Shown: positions 37,668 to 47,131, numbered from the stretch's first letter. The stretch is 64,000 bases of DNA from Stygiolobus caldivivus (GCF_019704315.1 NZ_AP024597.1:1054001-1118000); one strand, 5' to 3'. Numbers and translations are program-made. The notes: generated by a model from the sequence alone, not told the origin.

Positions 37668-39392
37668 ACCACAATTACAGCTAGGGACAGATCTGTGAAC
37701 GTGTACAGTGTGACGCCCTATGATAACGGTATAATATTGACATACAGCTGTACAAACATCACCTTCTACACAATTAATCACTTAGTGCATGCGAGTTATA
37801 ATTCCACCTTGTTTGTCTATTTCATAAACTCTACTAATAAACTGTTACTGTATAAAGCAACGTTCCACTATATCCAGTCTGCATCCGCATTCGTAAGTGG
37901 CGGAAAACTTTACTTAGTAATAGGGCCTACAGTGTATGTCTTCGAGGGTTTAAGGCTAGTAAACACGTTTACCGTAAAGCATTCGTTCGGGCTCTGGAAC
38001 GGCACACTATTCAACCTAACAGTACCAGTAATAACGTATATAGACTGTCCGCACATCGTCAACATCACTATAGTTCTAAACAAGAGTAGCATTACCCTGA
38101 TTAAACTCTGGCCTATAGCAATGCTACAATTACCTAAAGGGATTTTAGTAGTTTCTGAAAACCTAAGCAGTAGTGCGAGGACGGCTATTGAGTGCTACTA
38201 TAAGCCACCTTATCATTCATTAAGTCTAAGTCACGTGATCAACATTACACTGTACAGTTATGACGGTAAGGTAATATGGACTAAGGATTATGTCGATTAT
38301 ATAAGAGCAGATAATGTAGTAACGGCAGGGGTTAGCAGTGAATTTAACGGTTTATACCACAGTTTATTCCACTGGGGTTACGCTACAGTAGTCGGTGGCA
38401 CGTTGTATATTTATAACGTTACCTGCACTACGGGAAAGATTGATGTTAATATTAACCTAGGTATTATAGGTATTAATTTAAGTAACGGTGAGGTAGTCAG
38501 TAAGATACAGTTAGATAACGTCCCAGCGTACTCAGATGCATTATTAAACATAGGCGGTAATTTGTACGCGGTAATACTTAATACTACGACAAATAAAGTC
38601 GAGTTAAACAAGAGTGCTAATTTGGGCAAAATAATAGACGATATATTACTTCATAGTCATGCCTATCTCGCTGTGGAGAAGTATAATGGTAGTGGGCTGA
38701 CGCTAGTAACTAAAATACCGGTTGTAGAAAAAGTTGTTGGAAGGACCAGTGGAACCAGTGGACTACCCGGTAATGCTAGTCTTCCTATTATTGCGCCTAT
38801 ATCCGGTTTCTTCTATGACCCCGGGAATTACCTTGTAGTCGTTAACCCTACTATTAGGGGTTCTAATGTTACGGACGTGTATAAGGGCGGTGTTGTAAAC
38901 TACTTGTTGAGTGGAAATGTAACACTTTACCCGAGCACTGGCGTAATTATACTAAATGATAGTAATGGCTTCCTATTAGCCTTCTTAAACAGTAACGGTA
39001 TTGTGAGGGGAATTGAAAGTGTGGGTAAGGTTTTAACGATTTCTGAATGCCTTCCATTTATAGTAGGTCAGACTGAGAGGCTTGATATTTATATAGCAAA
39101 TGTTACTCCAAACGTGTATTATGTGGTCAAGGTCGTCCCTACCGTGAGTAGTAAGGGTATTGTGGAGGCTGAGGTAATAGTAGATGAAGTTACAGTCCAG
39201 AACAACGCTAATATTTCAGTAACGTACATTAATACACCGTCAGCACATATCGTCTCGTCGACACAGGTTACTACACCATCAGTAACAAATACTACTACCT
39301 CGACACCGTTTACGTGGAGTGGTGTAATAATAGGGGCAGTAGCCTTAGTTATAATACTCGCTTTAGTATTCATTTTAAAAGTGAAAAAATAA
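37587..39392 (+). CDS. Secreted, membrane-anchored surface protein (family A)
   Basis: 601 residues. Signal peptide (KRLLLLSISVLLLLSVIASS, about 3-22), large beta-rich ectodomain with over ten N-glycosylation sequons, a Thr/Ser stalk (about 555-575), a C-terminal membrane helix (WSGVIIGAVALVIILALVFI) and a KVKK basic end. Paralogue of 33952-35658. The promoter contains TTTTAAAATATATTTTTTAT just upstream of the ATG. The first 125 bp of the locus are repeated downstream at 39421 in front of a truncated copy. T-runs after the stop may end transcription. Function unknown. Confidence 0.75.
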   Translation: MMKRLLLLSISVLLLLSVIASSQVSQVTTITARDRSVNVYSVTPYDNGIILTYSCTNITFYTINHLVHASYNSTLFVYFINSTNKLLLYKATFHYIQSASAFVSGGKLYLVIGPTVYVFEGLRLVNTFTVKHSFGLWNGTLFNLTVPVITYIDCPHIVNITIVLNKSSITLIKLWPIAMLQLPKGILVVSENLSSSARTAIECYYKPPYHSLSLSHVINITLYSYDGKVIWTKDYVDYIRADNVVTAGVSSEFNGLYHSLFHWGYATVVGGTLYIYNVTCTTGKIDVNINLGIIGINLSNGEVVSKIQLDNVPAYSDALLNIGGNLYAVILNTTTNKVELNKSANLGKIIDDILLHSHAYLAVEKYNGSGLTLVTKIPVVEKVVGRTSGTSGLPGNASLPIIAPISGFFYDPGNYLVVVNPTIRGSNVTDVYKGGVVNYLLSGNVTLYPSTGVIILNDSNGFLLAFLNSNGIVRGIESVGKVLTISECLPFIVGQTERLDIYIANVTPNVYYVVKVVPTVSSKGIVEAEVIVDEVTVQNNANISVTYINTPSAHIVSSTQVTTPSVTNTTTSTPFTWSGVIIGAVALVIILALVFILKVKK

Positions 39393-39407
39393 TTTTTTAA
39401 CTTTTTT
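39393..39407 (+). terminator. T-rich terminator
   Basis: Two T6 runs directly after the stop codon of the 601-residue surface protein; archaeal RNA polymerase commonly stops at such tracts. Confidence 0.5.
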
Positions 39408-39420
39408 AAACAAGTCTAGA

Positions 39421-39546
39421 CTCTCTGGAAAAACCTTTTAAAATATATTTTTTATAATAGACATTATGATGAAAAGGCTACTACTACTTTCAATAAGTGT
39501 CCTACTCCTTTTATCAGTAATTGCATCTTCACAAGTCAGCCAAGTA
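39421..39546 (+). repeat. Direct repeat covering promoter and signal peptide, copy 2
   Basis: Second copy of the segment at 37542-37667; differences are few and mainly near the right end. Confidence 0.85.
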
Positions 39547-39684
39547 ACTACAATCACAGCTAGGAGCAAATCCGTAAACGTGTACAGCGTCGTACCCTAT
39601 GATAACGGTATACTAGCAACGTTTAGCTGTATAAATGCCAGTATATCTAAGATTACTCACGGGTCGCTTACGTCTCCATTGTAA
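39466..39684 (+). pseudogene. Truncated family A surface protein
   Basis: 72 codons. The signal peptide is identical to that of the 37587 gene and is followed by SKSVNVYSVVPYDNGILATF, also close to it; then the frame drifts and stops after HGSLTSPL. Downstream DNA no longer resembles the family. The intact promoter means it may be transcribed and could give a short secreted peptide of about 50 residues, but truncation by incomplete duplication is the simplest reading. Confidence 0.75.
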
Positions 39685-40665
39685 ATTGAAATATGCTCTA
39701 TTAAATTAGTATAATTCTATAGTACAAATAGTCCAAATATGTGTTAAACATTCTGTCTAATTAAAGTTATATCACCCTTGTCATGTGTCCTACAAGCTTT
39801 TTAGTATTAATTTTACTTGACGTATAATTAACAGTTAAAATACACTTCAATAAGACAAACTGAAATCGCAATGGATATGTGAACGACCACCGTTAAAATA
39901 CCACCTCAGAGCATTTCATGGGTTCATTGCAATTTCTATTTGTTTAAGCAAAGTGAGATTATAACTAATAACAAGGTTACACTACAACAACGTTAATACA
40001 TAGTACGTATAAAAACTTGTTATAATAAGGTTATAATTCAGGCTATCCAAGATGATCTTACGTTAAATTGTTGTCCACTCTCGAAAAACCGTTATAGAGG
40101 AGTATTTATCCAAGAATCTATGTGAATATTTATATCTTATTTTACGTTTATTTTTAATTAATACGCGGAATAAAATATATAATAAGTAATATTAAACGCT
40201 TATTTAATAAAAATATATCAGATATAGGGTTACCGATAAAAATCTACTGATCATAACGCCCGCCCGCCTCTTAGATTATAAAAATGCTCAGCAATTGAAC
40301 TGAACTCCTTAGAAATTATAGAGTATAGTAGGTCTATTTGATAATAAGGAGAATAAATCAAATAAATTAAGGATTTAAAAATGTTTAACGTAGAGTGAAA
40401 TGATGGAAACCTATTTAATAGATCGGCAAAATTAGCCTCATTTTTAACCTTAATAAAAAGAGATTTTGACAACAGTACTCTGTCTTAACGGTAATAGCTT
40501 TATGACTAAATGGCTATTTCACGACACATAATAAAACTTTTTTTAAATAGTTTAATTCACGCTCAATATTCAGTCTGGTATTTGTCTTAGCAAAAGAAAA
40601 TAATGTGTATATGACAATTTTATTCTACAATGTTAATTTTTATATAGTATTAGTATTGAATAAAG
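39685..40665. other. AT-rich gene-poor region
   Basis: Nearly 1 kb, strongly AT-rich, no clear gene. A minus-strand frame of 73 residues (40251-40472) is listed separately with low confidence. The last 40 bases (TTAATTTTTATATAGTATTAG) form a good promoter for the 40666 gene. Confidence 0.45.
40251..40472 (-). CDS. Possible small hypothetical protein
   Basis: 73 residues starting MSKSLFIKVKNEANFADLLN and ending NLRGGRAL. No recognisable family, signal or membrane segment. It stands alone in AT-rich DNA where chance open frames are frequent. Listed only because amino-acid usage is not obviously random. Confidence 0.2.
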   Translation of the reverse strand: MSKSLFIKVKNEANFADLLNRFPSFHSTLNIFKSLIYLIYSPYYQIDLLYSIISKEFSSIAEHFYNLRGGRAL

Positions 40666-41463
40666 ATGTACATACTGAACGATAGGGGAGAATTAGTAGA
40701 TCCTGAAATAGGTGAAGTGGTTAGTGAAGAACTGATGTTTTGTTTCGAAAGGTACGACTATCTAGTTCCCATAAATACAAGGAAATTTAGTAATACAGAC
40801 GAGGAAAGATATATGAGATATATCAAGTACATGGATTATAGGAGAAGTGAGTTAGACGACATAATAAACATTCTCTATTCCAGAATTGAAGACGAGAACA
40901 TACGTAAGAATTTCATAGCTTGGGCAGAGGAGATGAAGAAGTACGGTAGACCGGGTATTTTAGCCGCTTTTACAATAGCCCATTACAGGCAAGGTTTATC
41001 AATAAAGACAAAGGCCCTAAGGAAGGAGTTTAATGTAAGTGAGTTAGAGTTCAGAAAGGCTAAGAAATTATTGCACATGCGGCTGGGGAAGAAGGACATA
41101 GACGCTATTGTACTCGAAAAGCTGAAACAGTACGATAATTTTGAGGAGCTTAAGAGGAAATATTTTGAGTTAAAGGAGGAAGAGGTTTTCTCCGGCAAGA
41201 ACATCGAGACCAGGATTAATATACTACTGGGCTCTATAAAGAGGAACCCGGTGAGGAAGAAGAACGACGGTATTACCGTTACCGCGGTCGATGATAAGAA
41301 CCACGTTATATGTCCTAAGTGCGGGCAAGTAGGGGTATTGAAGCTTATGGAGTTCCAACGTAAATACTATTATTACGTAGTAGTACACTATGTCGGTATG
41401 TACAGGTACCAGAAGCACTATCTGGGTAAAAACGTTAAGGTACAGAAGGTCCTGAAGGTCTAA
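40666..41463 (+). CDS. Plasmid-like DNA-binding protein with C-terminal ribbon
   Basis: 265 residues. The start (LNDRGELVDPEIGEVVSEE) is worded like the zinc ribbon of archaeal TFB but lacks its cysteines. The middle (about 75-135, ENIRKNFIAWAEEMKKYGRP, then a helical block with VSELEFRKAKKLLHMRLG) could be a cyclin-like or HTH fold. The C-terminus has a single CPKCG pair followed by YYYYVVVHYVGMYRYQKHYL, a ribbon pattern recurrent in Sulfolobales plasmid and virus proteins. Probably a replication or transcription factor of an integrated element. ATG start with a TATA-like TTTTTATATAG about 25 bases upstream. A 20-bp direct repeat follows the stop. Confidence 0.5.
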   Translation: MYILNDRGELVDPEIGEVVSEELMFCFERYDYLVPINTRKFSNTDEERYMRYIKYMDYRRSELDDIINILYSRIEDENIRKNFIAWAEEMKKYGRPGILAAFTIAHYRQGLSIKTKALRKEFNVSELEFRKAKKLLHMRLGKKDIDAIVLEKLKQYDNFEELKRKYFELKEEEVFSGKNIETRINILLGSIKRNPVRKKNDGITVTAVDDKNHVICPKCGQVGVLKLMEFQRKYYYYVVVHYVGMYRYQKHYLGKNVKVQKVLKV

Positions 41464-41600
41464 AAATTGAATACATAAATACATTATTTATAATTTAGAT
41501 CATAAAATGATGAAAAAGCCTAAAAATTGAATACATAAATAGAATAAAGCTATATTTCCTTTTTTATATATGAATTTTGTAAAAATTAAATGCATAATGA
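41461..41600. repeat. Short iterons after the ribbon protein gene
   Basis: TAAAAATTGAATACATAAAT occurs at 41461-41480 and 41521-41540 (60 bp apart), with a diverged third copy (AAAAATTAAATGCATAATGA) at about 41581-41600. The first begins in the stop codon of the upstream gene. The regular 60-bp spacing is iteron-like. Confidence 0.55.
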
Positions 41601-41936
41601 AATTTAAACTAACTGTTCTCCTCCTATGCGTGGGTGGGTCTGTCGCAGGTCGTGGTGTACCCACGCTAAATCTATTAATTCGGGGTATAAACGACGTAAT
41701 ACCATTGAGCCGTTCTCTGTTATCTAAATTATAACGACCTTACCGCACGTCTTAATACGCCTGAGTTTTTAACATTATTTAACGTGTATTTGATAGATAA
41801 AATTTCACTTTATTAAGAAAAATTGCAACCGTAAAAGAAACGCGGGTCGGTTCCCTCCCCATTATTTTAATTTCCAGTTGTAATTAATGCATACAGAAAT
41901 AGTTTTATACCCCCAATTTCTAGTTGTTTTGAAGGG

Positions 41937-42572
41937 GTGTATCTTGTGAATAAAGTGGTTATCGGTGTAGTAGTGGCTGTGATAGTCGTTGTGGGTGTTA
42001 TTGCCGGGTTGTTCTTGCTGAGGACTAGGAGTACAAGTAGTGTCCCCCCTACTAGTGTGACACCCATTAGTGTCCCGCCTACTACGTCAACTACATCTAG
42101 TGTACCTACTTCGACCAGCAGTAGTACGCATACTAGTGTTGTTCAGAGTATTTCTCCTTTTAGTGTGCCTTCTAAGGACTTAATCAAGTTCTACAAGTAT
42201 AATAAGACTTATTATGTTTTTGAGTTACCGCCTAACGCTACTATGTTTGACAACTTCACGTGGTATAACATGAGATTTTGCCTTTCAACCGGATATGCTA
42301 CAGAGTTGACTAATGGAACTGGCATCTCTTGGAACGGTATATCTTATTTTTACATTAACGGTGTTCGTTATAAGGTAGTTTGTTGCCCGTATACGATATG
42401 TGGTACACCGGCGCTTGAGAACGGTTATTTAATAGTTTATGCTACGGGGCCGACTACACCGCCATCACCGGGAATTTATGAAGGAAAAGCGACATTAGGA
42501 TACACTTTTGTACCTTATGGGCCAAGTTCAATATTCAATATAACAGTTTATGCCGAATTTATAAATAAGTAA
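41937..42572 (+). CDS. N-terminally anchored secreted protein with Ser/Thr/Pro stalk
   Basis: 211 residues. VNKVVIGVVVAVIVVVGVIA forms one membrane helix at about 4-27, RTRSTSS follows, then a Ser/Thr/Pro stalk (about 33-75) and a small ectodomain with four cysteines (MRFCL, VVCCPYTIC) and N-glycosylation sequons. Similar in plan to 29331-30599. Its stop TAA (42570-42572) is followed after 7 bases by the ATG of a signal-peptide frame belonging to the large membrane protein gene, so the two are probably co-transcribed. Function unknown. Confidence 0.65.
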   Translation: MYLVNKVVIGVVVAVIVVVGVIAGLFLLRTRSTSSVPPTSVTPISVPPTTSTTSSVPTSTSSSTHTSVVQSISPFSVPSKDLIKFYKYNKTYYVFELPPNATMFDNFTWYNMRFCLSTGYATELTNGTGISWNGISYFYINGVRYKVVCCPYTICGTPALENGYLIVYATGPTTPPSPGIYEGKATLGYTFVPYGPSSIFNITVYAEFINK

Positions 42573-42579
42573 ATTATTG

Positions 42580-44393
42580 ATGAGAAGGGAGATAAGAATA
42601 AAGGTATTCTCAATAGTTTTTTAATACCCCTACTTCTGGCAATAAATAGTAGTCTAATAACTTTAGCAGGTACTGGTGGTAGTCCTGGTAGTAATAATAA
42701 CACGGTAAAGGACTTCGCACAGTTTCTTAGCTATCTAGCAGCGTTACTCGAGGCGATGGCGTTAGTAGTAATAAGAAAGGACTTCACATACGGAATGGTA
42801 TTTATAGTTGCTGGGGTTATAGTAGCCTTACTTACTGCCAGCTATAACAGCAATAACTATCAGGGGAGTATAATAGTTTCTCACCGGCTTGAAGTAACAG
42901 TCGAGGTATATCAGTGGTATCCGGGCTGTATTCTGAGTACTGCTCACTGGAATGTAGCACCTAATAACATCTTTGATCCGGGAGTTTGCCCTGCATATAT
43001 TGTAGTTTCAATTAGTGGAAATTATAATTTAGGGAGTATGGCTAACGTCACTGTAAAAATATACGAGCCTAGCGGATATGTATGTGTGAAACTCAACGTC
43101 CCGTATAGTTCAACTGCTGTAATAGGGCCTTCAGGGCACCAATTGACTTTTCATCATGTATATGTAACGAGTTTTACACCGAAGCAGGGTAGGTACGATA
43201 TCGTAGTTACCGTGCAAGCCGTAGTGAATAATAGTAGGATTACTACTATCTATTATGGCTCTGGGCAAATGGCTTTAGTTGCTGAACCGGGAGGTCTCGG
43301 AGGAATATTTAACGGTGTCCTTCAGGCTATATCGAGTTATTTTGAGTCTGGAGTAGGTGCCCTTCCTTTAATAAAGTCTGGATTAACTAAATCTATTGAG
43401 GGTATATTATACGTTCCAATTATTAGTTATCATGCTTCTTACGGTCCTGCTAGTAACACTGCTAAATTCTTATATAAAAGCGTCTTTATGAGCTTTGCCA
43501 GCACTTATGCACTGCTATTCCTTGCCGCTAATGTAGGGCTTAACGCGTTCTTAGGCAAATACGGGGACTTCTACGATCTCCTAAGGGACTTGATATATAA
43601 GTTAGGGGTTTACTGGGTCTTTACTTATGCGGGAATAACGATATGGAACCAGTCTGCTTATATACTAAACAATCTAGTAAATCAAATACTTCCCTCTGGT
43701 GATGTTATAAAATTAGCTAACGATCTTTCAAGTCAGCTTACTTTAACTGGAGCACTCTATGAAGCTGGTAGTGCAGCCGATGTCTTCGGTGGCCCGTTAT
43801 CTCAATTATTTAAGTTTTTACTACAATTGACTGTAGCAATATTCCTTGCTGGTGCAATTAGGGAATTGATTCTATATGCGCTTGCTGCGCTGATTCCATT
43901 CATAGCAGTTCTCTGGTTGTTCGATTGGACTAGAAAGTTTGCTGATATGATACTGAGTGTAGGACTTGCTTTCGTAATTAGTGGTGTAATCGACGCATTG
44001 GTCTTAAGGCTCTTAATAGCTATTGGTGGGCTTTTATTCTGGTTTGCTGGGCCCTTTTTCATCGCAGTCTGGATAGGAATGACATTAGGTACTGTAAATA
44101 TTTATTATAATATAGTCTATCATCACATTAGTACGTTTTTACAACCTGTAACAAAGATCAGTTCTTCTTCGGCTGGTAATACACCCGATATACCCGACGA
44201 TATCGGTGACATTGGAGAGGCACCCGAAGCTGCTGGAGCTATTGAGCTTGGATTTAAGAAGTTAAAGAATCGAATAACTAGTCGTCATAATGAAAGGGAG
44301 AAATTGGAGATCATAATGATTAAGAAGGATGATGACGAGGAGAATAGTAAGATCGGGGCTGAATCAGATAATGATGATAAAAAATTAAGTTAA
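42580..44393 (+). CDS. VirB6/TrbL/CedA-like polytopic membrane protein, -1 frameshift near start
   Basis: The long open frame has its first ATG at 42756 (545 residues), but the same frame continues upstream as FLIPLLLAINSSLITLAGTG with no start codon. An ATG at 42580 in the other frame gives MRREIRIKVFSIVF and stops. A -1 shift at the T6 run 42617-42622 joins them into a normal signal peptide (MRREIRIKVFSIVF-LIPLLLAI) and a protein of about 604 residues. Two hydrophobic helices follow near the start (LSYLAALLEAMAL; MVFIVAGVIVALLTA), then an ectodomain of about 150 residues, at least five more helices, and a charged cytoplasmic tail. This plan recalls conjugation or DNA-transfer channel proteins, but no sequence motif proves it. 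The 3' end overlaps the convergent 44385 gene by 9 bases. Confidence 0.5.
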
Positions 44394-44756
44394 GTATTTT
44401 TTTAGCTTTAAGTACACGCGGTACGGGTCTCTTACTCCGCTTATTTTTACAACCTTACCGTCGTTTAGGAGAAAGTATAACGTGTCTTTATTTAACACTA
44501 ACTCTCTCACGTCCTTCCACATGAAATAGAGCCTTCTCTTATTCCCGATCAGCCTCCAGATACCCGAGCCGTCATAGCCGTATTTGGGCATAAAGTAATA
44601 CCCCAAAATCGCTACAACGTCTAGGAATACTAGTCTGTAATCTAACAGGGATAAAATTATAGCAAACGCGGTAAGTTCTAACATCACTAAATCCCCTTTA
44701 GTCGGTATTATAGACAGATCACGGTTTGCCGAGAACACCCTCTTTAACTTGTTCAT
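44385..44756 (-). CDS. Small membrane protein with PH-like tail
   Basis: 123 residues. Basic N-terminus, hydrophobic hairpin at about 24-55 (LELTAFAIILSLLDYRLVFL, then VVAILGYYFM), then a beta-strand-rich region (RRLYFMWKDVRELVLNKDTL, FLLNDGKVVKISG) resembling the bacterial PH/photosystem-assembly fold seen in small membrane proteins. Convergent with, and overlapping by 9 bases, the VirB6-like gene, with T7 at 44397-44403 in between. Function unknown. Confidence 0.6.
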   Translation of the reverse strand: MNKLKRVFSANRDLSIIPTKGDLVMLELTAFAIILSLLDYRLVFLDVVAILGYYFMPKYGYDGSGIWRLIGNKRRLYFMWKDVRELVLNKDTLYFLLNDGKVVKISGVRDPYRVYLKLKKYLT

Positions 44757-44791
44757 ACCACAAATTACGGTATTTATAAATCCGGTTATTT

Positions 44792-45343
44792 TTGATGAAG
44801 GCGAACAAAGTTATTCCGGCGGTGTTCTTAGCAGTAATAATAGCCGCTATAGTGTGGGGTGTAGTGCTTCACAATAATAGCGGGGCATCACCAACATTAG
44901 TGACCACCAATACGGCAGTTAATGCCCCATTACAGAGGGGCTTATACGACCTCGAGTATAAGGTAGTGTTCGGCGGTTTTGCGAAGGAGATAATGGGCGT
45001 TAACGGGAGTAGTTACGTAATAGTGTTAAACGGGGTTTTTAACTACCCACCGAGCAATGTGACCCCCGGGACTTACACTCTGTTGTCCATTAGCGGGAAT
45101 ATAACTTTCGCAAATAGTACTCAAACTCATTTCGTAATCCCACTGTACCAAGAGATCAGTATAGACGGTGCAAACTCCGAGAAGTTCTACATCGTATTGC
45201 AAGGTAACAGCCCGGCGGTAGTACAGGTCTACAATTACCTTGAGCACCTAAAGGACGAAGGTATATACACTGCCCCAGTAGAATTTAACATTATGATGGC
45301 TAATGCTAGCGTAGTGCAGATTGAAGGGGAGATATATCTCTAA
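44792..45343 (+). CDS. Pilin-like secreted protein
   Basis: 183 residues. MMKANKVIPAVFLAVIIAAI, with one hydrophobic helix directly after a Lys-Ala pair, resembles a class III signal of archaeal type IV pilins, cut by PibD. The rest is a glycosylation-rich beta domain without a second membrane segment. Either ATG (44792 or 44795) may be the start. Divergent from the 44385 gene with a 35-base gap. A T6 run and a copy of the 105-bp element follow the stop. The pilin assignment is inferred from the N-terminus only. Confidence 0.55.
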   Translation: MMKANKVIPAVFLAVIIAAIVWGVVLHNNSGASPTLVTTNTAVNAPLQRGLYDLEYKVVFGGFAKEIMGVNGSSYVIVLNGVFNYPPSNVTPGTYTLLSISGNITFANSTQTHFVIPLYQEISIDGANSEKFYIVLQGNSPAVVQVYNYLEHLKDEGIYTAPVEFNIMMANASVVQIEGEIYL

Positions 45344-45345
45344 AA

Positions 45346-45351
45346 TTTTTT
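45346..45351 (+). terminator. T-run after pilin-like gene
   Basis: T6 two bases after the stop codon, immediately before a copy of the 105-bp element. Confidence 0.35.
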
Positions 45352-45456
45352 ATACCCGGTTATTTGATAAAGGGCATCAGTACCGTTGGCATAGGGGTAA
45401 AAAATTTATTAAGGAAGAGAATAAGGACTTGCTCTTTAGTCCCTGACAAACTATAA
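45351..45456 (-). repeat. 105-bp element, copy A
   Basis: Full copy in reverse orientation, reading on the minus strand from TTATAGTTTGTCAGGGACTA to TTTATCAAATAACCGGGTAT A. It starts 8 bases after the stop of the pilin-like gene. Confidence 0.8.
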
Positions 45457-45733
45457 TCTTATCGGTTAGAGAGTACACAGTGTGTAATTAACGTGAATAA
45501 TGGTAAAGTAAAAACTCATAAACATGTTAGGATCGCTCACTCTTACTAGAAAAGATTAATGAAAAACAATTTATTAAATGCGGTCGTGGACAACACCGTG
45601 TTTTTAGATAATTAAGGCTAGGAGGGCTTTTCCAGCGGACTGCACGGTATAGCCCCTTGGAACGGAACCTTACCCTTCCAGAAACTTAGTTGAAAGAGAG
45701 AAAAACTATCAAAAAGTCCCGTTAACATTAAAA

Positions 45734-46990
45734 CTATTTCTTCCTGATTGACGCTACCACTATACCGATTAGAATAACAACTGCGACCCCGATTATTGCG
45801 AGAGACACGGGAGGTATACCGGTAGAAGTCGTAGTGGGTGGAGCCGGAGGTGTTGGTATCTTTCCCGTAATATTCGACGGACTTTTCGCGGTAAGCTCCG
45901 CTAGCTGCGAAGAGTTCGCCGGTACTGTAGGGATAATACTAATGGACCCAGACCCAGCGTTTGCCACGTATACATAACCATTGTAGGGGTCGTAAGTGAC
46001 ACCAAATGGGCCTTTCCCTACTGGTATCGTCCCTACCACTTGGTTTGTAGACGGGTCAATTACTGAGACCGTATTTGACCCATAGTTTGTCACGTATAAG
46101 TAACCGTTACCGGCGTCATACGCTATACAGAGCGGTTTATTTCCTACTGGTATCGTCCCTACCACCTGGTTTGTAGACGGGTCGATCACGGAAACTGAAC
46201 TGGAACCGCCGTTAGCCACGTATAAGTAGCCGTTACTAGGGTCGTAAGCTATGCCAAACGGGTATTTACCTACGGGTATTGATGCTACTACATTGTTTGT
46301 AGACGGGTCGATCACGGAAACTGTCCAAGAAACACAGTTTGTCACGTATATGTAGCCGTTTGAAGGGGCGTAAGCGACCCCTATGGGCCTTTTACCCACA
46401 CATATACAATTCACGACTTTGTTTGTAGACGGGTTAATTACCGAAACCGTATTGGAACCACAGTTTGTCACGTATATGTAGCTGTTTGAAGGGTCGTAAG
46501 CGACCCTACACGGATTACTACCTACGGGTATGCGATTTACGGATTTATCCGTGGACGTGTTAATTACACAAATTACATCAAACTCTAGGTTCGTCACGTA
46601 TACATTGCCGTTAGATGGGTCATACGCGATGCCAAACGGGTTATTACAAACGCATATAGTGTTTATTACTCGGTTAGTGGACGTGTTAATTACATAAACT
46701 TTATCAGAATTAACGCTTGTCACGTATAAGTAACCGTTGGACGGGTCGTAAGCCATAAGGTTCGCAGTCACGCCGTGATTGTTATTATTGACTACGTTAC
46801 CTTGGTATAACGTCCCGTCGTACAAAACTAGTGTGTATTTTACATACCCGATATCAGGGGTATTGTTTGTGTCACCGTGTACTGTTAATATGCCCAAGCT
46901 AGGTAACAACGTTAAAGGGGCCAATACTACTACTATTATTATTAACGCCTTAATGGCTACTAACCTGACACTGTTATACCTCCTCATCAC
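45734..46990 (-). CDS. YVTN beta-propeller surface protein
   Basis: 418 residues. N-terminal signal or helix (VAIKALIIIVVVLAPLTLLP), then seven repeats of about 43 residues (GIAYDPSNGYLYVTN, then SVIDPSTNQVVGTIPVG), the YVTN/NHL-type propeller blades, a Pro/Thr linker and a C-terminal helix (VSLAIIGVAVVILIGIVVAS) with an IRKK tail. The number of blades fits one closed seven-bladed propeller outside the cell. Such proteins are S-layer or adhesion associated in archaea. TATA-like TTCTTATAATTTG about 15-25 bases before the ATG. Paralogue of 58955-60091; the N-terminal motif IGYVKYTLVLYDGTLYQGNV recurs there as TGYVKYTLVLYNNTLLPGNV. Confidence 0.85.
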   Translation of the reverse strand: MMRRYNSVRLVAIKALIIIVVVLAPLTLLPSLGILTVHGDTNNTPDIGYVKYTLVLYDGTLYQGNVVNNNNHGVTANLMAYDPSNGYLYVTSVNSDKVYVINTSTNRVINTICVCNNPFGIAYDPSNGNVYVTNLEFDVICVINTSTDKSVNRIPVGSNPCRVAYDPSNSYIYVTNCGSNTVSVINPSTNKVVNCICVGKRPIGVAYAPSNGYIYVTNCVSWTVSVIDPSTNNVVASIPVGKYPFGIAYDPSNGYLYVANGGSSSVSVIDPSTNQVVGTIPVGNKPLCIAYDAGNGYLYVTNYGSNTVSVIDPSTNQVVGTIPVGKGPFGVTYDPYNGYVYVANAGSGSISIIPTVPANSSQLAELTAKSPSNITGKIPTPPAPPTTTSTGIPPVSLAIIGVAVVILIGIVVASIRKK

Positions 46991-47131
46991 AACAAATTAT
47001 AAGAACTGATATATATATTCTGATATATAGATGTTATATACGTTTTGGAGTTAGGTGGTGAGCCCGTCTTGTTTTACAATAACCGCCTTTACGTTAAAAG
47101 CAGCGTGTGTGTAAATGCAAGATATTTAGTA

